From CAYXFD01 sp964464175 (GTDB lineage Bacteria > Cloacimonadota > Cloacimonadia > Cloacimonadales > JAJBBL01), in NCBI GenBank assembly GCA_964464175.1, contig CAYXFD010000003.1, positions 62,001 to 126,000 on the forward strand: a DNA stretch of 64,000 nucleotides, given 5' to 3'. The position numbers were made by a program, and so were the translations under genes. Positions 61,330 through 64,000 of the stretch are shown one piece after another; positions within the stretch are counted from its first letter, which is position 1, and every line of letters begins with the position of its first letter. The notes beneath the pieces were generated by a model. The model saw nothing but the letters and a program-made list of their open reading frames with translations, made no database searches and was not told the DNA's origin.

Positions 61330-64000
61330 ATGCTGAGAGAGTATCTGGAAAAGATTTCCCGGACAATGGCTCAGGGAGATGCCAGGGAAGAGAGTTATTA
61401 TTCTCAAATCGAGGAGTTGATAGATAGATTTGCAGAAGAGACGAAGAGAAGAAACATTCATGTGACAACAATCCCCAGGAAGACAGAAGCGGGAAATCCT
61501 GATTTCAGGATATGGGATGGTAAGCAGCATATCGTAGGGTATATTGAAGCAAAAACGCCCGATAAGAACCTCGATGAAATCCAGACTACTGACCAGTTAC
61601 AAAGATATATTCACACCTTTCCCAACCTGATCCTAACTAACTTTTATGAATTCAGACTCTTTCGTGATGGAAATCTATTTGACAGAGTCTTAATCGGTCA
61701 GCCGATACTGGCAAAAGAATACAAGACAATACCACCAATCCAGAACGAAACAGAATTTTATTCTTTGCTGGAAAAGTTCTTCACTTTCTCTCTTCCAAAG
61801 ACCTTCACTGCTTCATCGCTCGCCTCTGAACTTGCAAAAAGAACACGTTTCTTGAAAGATGAGATAGTGATAGAGGAACTGACTCAAGAAACTGAAGGCA
61901 AGGGAGATATAGCAGGTTTTTATGAGGCATTCAAAAGATATCTGATCTCCGGACTCACTCAGGAAGAATTTGCCGATCTTTATTCTCAAACCGTAACTTA
62001 TGGTCTATTTGCAGCTCGTACCAGGGCAAATGAGCAGTTTAACAGAGAGTTAGCTTTTAAATACATTCCGCCTACTATTGGGATATTGAAAGATATCTTC
62101 CGCTATATCTCGTTGGGTCAGGTTTCTCTCCAGATGCAGGTTATAATTGACGATATTGCCGAAGTGCTGCAGGCTGCCGACATCAACAAGATACTCCATC
62201 AATTCTATGTCGATGGCAAAGGACAAGACCCTATAATTCACTTCTATGAAACTTTTTTGAGTAAGTATGATCCCGAATTACGTGAAAAGAGAGGGGTTTA
62301 TTATACTCCGGAACCAGTTGTTGGTTACATTGTCCGCTCAGTACATCAGCTTTTAAAGAACAAGTTTAAGCTGAACGACGGTTTAGCAAGTGAAGAAGTA
62401 ACTCTCCTTGATCCGGCAGGTGGGACGCTTACTTTTCCCGCTGAGGCAATAAAGGTTGCTGTCAAAGAATTTACAACAAAATATGGTGAGGGTGGCATAA
62501 GAAACTTCATAAAAAATCACATTCTAAAGAATTACTATGCCTTCGAGCTAATGATGGCTCCCTATGCCATTGGACATCTGAAAATCGGCTTCCTCTTAGA
62601 AGAACTTGGCTATAGATTAGAAGATGACGATCGTTTTAAATTGTATCTTACGAACACTCTGGAAACTGATGAAATAGAACAGATAAACATTCCGGGTATT
62701 AGCTCCTTGAGTGAAGAAAGTAAATTAGCAGGCAGGGTGAAGAAACGGGAACCGATATTGGCAATAATAGGCAATCCACCCTATTCCGGAATATCTGCTA
62801 ACGTCAATGAATGGACAGAGAAACTGCTCAAAGAAGATATGGATGGAGCTCAAAGTTATTACATAGTTGATGGTGAGTCTCTGGGTGAGAGAAATCCTAA
62901 GTGGCTACAGGATGATTATGTTAAATTTCTGCGTTTCGCTCAATGGAAGATCCATAAAGCAGGTAAAGGCATTGTCGGAATGATTACGAATCATAGTTAT
63001 CTTGATAACCCGACCTTTAGAGGTATGCGACAGAGTTTAATGCAAACATTTAATGAAATCTATATAATTGATCTTCATGGAAACTCTCTAAAAAATGAAA
63101 AAACTCCGGATGGTGGAAAAGACGAGAATGTTTTCGATATTCAGCAAGGAACGGCGATATCATTGTTCATAAAGGATGGTAAAAAGAAAAAGTGTAGAGT
63201 TTTTCATAGCGAATTATTTGGATTGAGACAACAAAAATATAACTGGTTAGTTGAAAAAACTCTGCCCGCTGACATTTACAAGGATATAGAACCAACAACA
63301 CCCTACTACTTCTTGGTCGAAAGAAATGTAGAGAAGATCAAACATTTTTTGAAGTGGAAGAAGATTAATGATATCTTCCCCGTTAACAGTGTCGGCATAA
63401 TAACTGCCAGAGATAAATTGACTATAAACTGGACTGCAGATCAAGCTTGGAATACTGTTATGAGTTTTTCAACATTAGATGCTGATTTAGCAAGACAAGC
63501 ATATCAATTAGGAGAAGATACAAGAGACTGGAAAGTTGAACTTGCCCAACGAGACATTAAAGATACAGGATTTGATAGAGATAAAATTGTTCCAATTCTC
63601 TACAGACCTTATGATATCAGATATACTTATTATACAGGTAAAAGCCGTGGTTTTCACTGCATGCCTCGCCCAGAAGTAATGAGACATATGTTGGATGGCG
63701 ATAATCTGGGAATTATTTGTGTAAGACAGGTAGCGGAAGGAGTATTCAATCACACGTTGATAACTGATGTAATTATTGAAAGTCGAATCACATTGAGTAA
63801 TAAGGGAATTGCTTATCTGCATCCACTATACCTTCATCCCGAAAAGGATAAAAAGAAACAGTTGCCGCAAACCATGATCCTCTTCGAACCTGAAAAAGAT
63901 TATAAAAAGAAAACCCCGAATATAGACAAAGTTGTATATAGCAAGTTGGTTCAGACATATCAACGACAAATAAAGGGAATAAAGAAGAAAATTTCGCCGG
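61330..64000 (+). CDS. Single-chain restriction-modification enzyme (type IIG/ISP-like), 3' end missing
   Basis: The ATG at 61330, after AGGGG and an in-frame stop upstream, opens 890 codons without a stop to the window edge. Residues 56-75 hold PD-x14-ExK (Pro57-Asp58, Glu73, Lys75), a PD-(D/E)XK nuclease. The methylase part has GVYYTPEPVV (motif X, about 322-331), DPAGGT (361-366, SAM-binding motif I) and NPPY (482-485, motif IV) of N6-adenine methylases. The C-terminal half, with YRPYDIRYTYYT, PRPEVMRHML and YLHPLYLHPEK, matches the type ISP specificity domain. No helicase part is present between nuclease and methylase. The enzyme should cut and methylate the same site. Confidence 0.92.
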   Translation, partial: MLREYLEKISRTMAQGDAREESYYSQIEELIDRFAEETKRRNIHVTTIPRKTEAGNPDFRIWDGKQHIVGYIEAKTPDKNLDEIQTTDQLQRYIHTFPNLILTNFYEFRLFRDGNLFDRVLIGQPILAKEYKTIPPIQNETEFYSLLEKFFTFSLPKTFTASSLASELAKRTRFLKDEIVIEELTQETEGKGDIAGFYEAFKRYLISGLTQEEFADLYSQTVTYGLFAARTRANEQFNRELAFKYIPPTIGILKDIFRYISLGQVSLQMQVIIDDIAEVLQAADINKILHQFYVDGKGQDPIIHFYETFLSKYDPELREKRGVYYTPEPVVGYIVRSVHQLLKNKFKLNDGLASEEVTLLDPAGGTLTFPAEAIKVAVKEFTTKYGEGGIRNFIKNHILKNYYAFELMMAPYAIGHLKIGFLLEELGYRLEDDDRFKLYLTNTLETDEIEQINIPGISSLSEESKLAGRVKKREPILAIIGNPPYSGISANVNEWTEKLLKEDMDGAQSYYIVDGESLGERNPKWLQDDYVKFLRFAQWKIHKAGKGIVGMITNHSYLDNPTFRGMRQSLMQTFNEIYIIDLHGNSLKNEKTPDGGKDENVFDIQQGTAISLFIKDGKKKKCRVFHSELFGLRQQKYNWLVEKTLPADIYKDIEPTTPYYFLVERNVEKIKHFLKWKKINDIFPVNSVGIITARDKLTINWTADQAWNTVMSFSTLDADLARQAYQLGEDTRDWKVELAQRDIKDTGFDRDKIVPILYRPYDIRYTYYTGKSRGFHCMPRPEVMRHMLDGDNLGIICVRQVAEGVFNHTLITDVIIESRITLSNKGIAYLHPLYLHPEKDKKKQLPQTMILFEPEKDYKKKTPNIDKVVYSKLVQTYQRQIKGIKKKISP

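Noticed and set aside
61306..63822. Four short minus-strand frames (61306-61530, 62050-62241, 63247-63444, 63508-63822)
   Set aside because: They lie inside the 890-codon plus-strand restriction-modification frame, have no ribosome sites and match no family.
1..64000. CRISPR array, insertion sequence or prophage
   Set aside because: No regularly spaced direct repeats, transposase, integrase or phage structural genes were found on either strand.

Overview
The window looks like one contig piece of an anaerobic, amino-acid-fermenting, Gram-negative bacterium with an outer membrane, most consistent with Candidatus Cloacimonadota or a close relative of the FCB group. This placement is inferred from gene content, not from a marker-gene search. 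The supporting content is a four-subunit 2-oxoacid:ferredoxin oxidoreductase, a sodium-pumping methylmalonyl-CoA decarboxylase cluster, B12 uptake, secreted proteins ending in FlgD-like/type 9-like C-terminal domains, and a TonB-dependent receptor. Coding density is high, genes lie in short overlapping runs (ATGA, TAATG), and ATG starts are often preceded by GGAG-type ribosome sites. Several promoters read TTGACA, 16 bp, TAnnnT.

Layout. 1-7776: 3' end of polA, an MFS carrier, an unrecognised two-part protein, guaA, a 33-codon small frame and a 985-residue SurA-like chaperone. 7835-7910: tRNA-Phe. 8137-15816: korDABC followed by mce, mmdA, an OadG-like subunit, a carrier with two biotinyl domains, and mmdB; together they link 2-oxoacid oxidation to methylmalonyl-CoA decarboxylation and a sodium gradient. 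15955-27360 (minus strand): guanine deaminase, CNNM/CorC transporter, prfA with its DUF1385 partner, rpmE, the znuABC zinc importer, an MscS channel, and an envelope-stress group (ECF sigma, zinc-finger anti-sigma, two Spy/CpxP-like proteins). 27470-31393 (plus): a cNMP-binding histidine kinase and clpB, the latter behind a CIRCE-like operator. 31538-49481 (mostly minus): NIF3/YqfO, recX, recA, thpR, an adenosine-specific kinase, a Mth938 protein, rpmB, a TSUP permease, ComM/YifB, a large secreted lamin-tail protein, NnrD/E, a sensor kinase, mazG, a gluzincin peptidase, a lone receiver, purC and a UvrC-like protein that has lost catalytic residues.

49926-60345: pfkA, then a cobalamin-uptake locus (btuF and btuC behind a cobalamin riboswitch; btuD, btuB and a secreted beta-propeller further on) split by an oppositely oriented Rrf2-iscS-iscU operon. 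The IscU carries a C-terminal MIP18/DUF59 domain. B12 supply fits the methylmalonyl-CoA chemistry at 11-16 kb, because methylmalonyl-CoA mutase (not in the window) needs it. 61330 to the end: after about 1 kb of apparently non-coding DNA, a single-chain restriction-modification enzyme (PD-(D/E)XK nuclease, N6-adenine methylase, type ISP specificity domain) runs off the edge.

No insertion sequence, integrase, CRISPR array or rRNA was seen. The observations most worth following are the IscU-DUF59 fusion, the beta-propeller beside the B12 receptor (a possible BtuG analogue), the degenerate UvrC paralogue, the riboswitch with a visible Shine-Dalgarno sequestering stem, the CIRCE-like clpB operator, and a 116-bp symmetric hairpin element after znuB.
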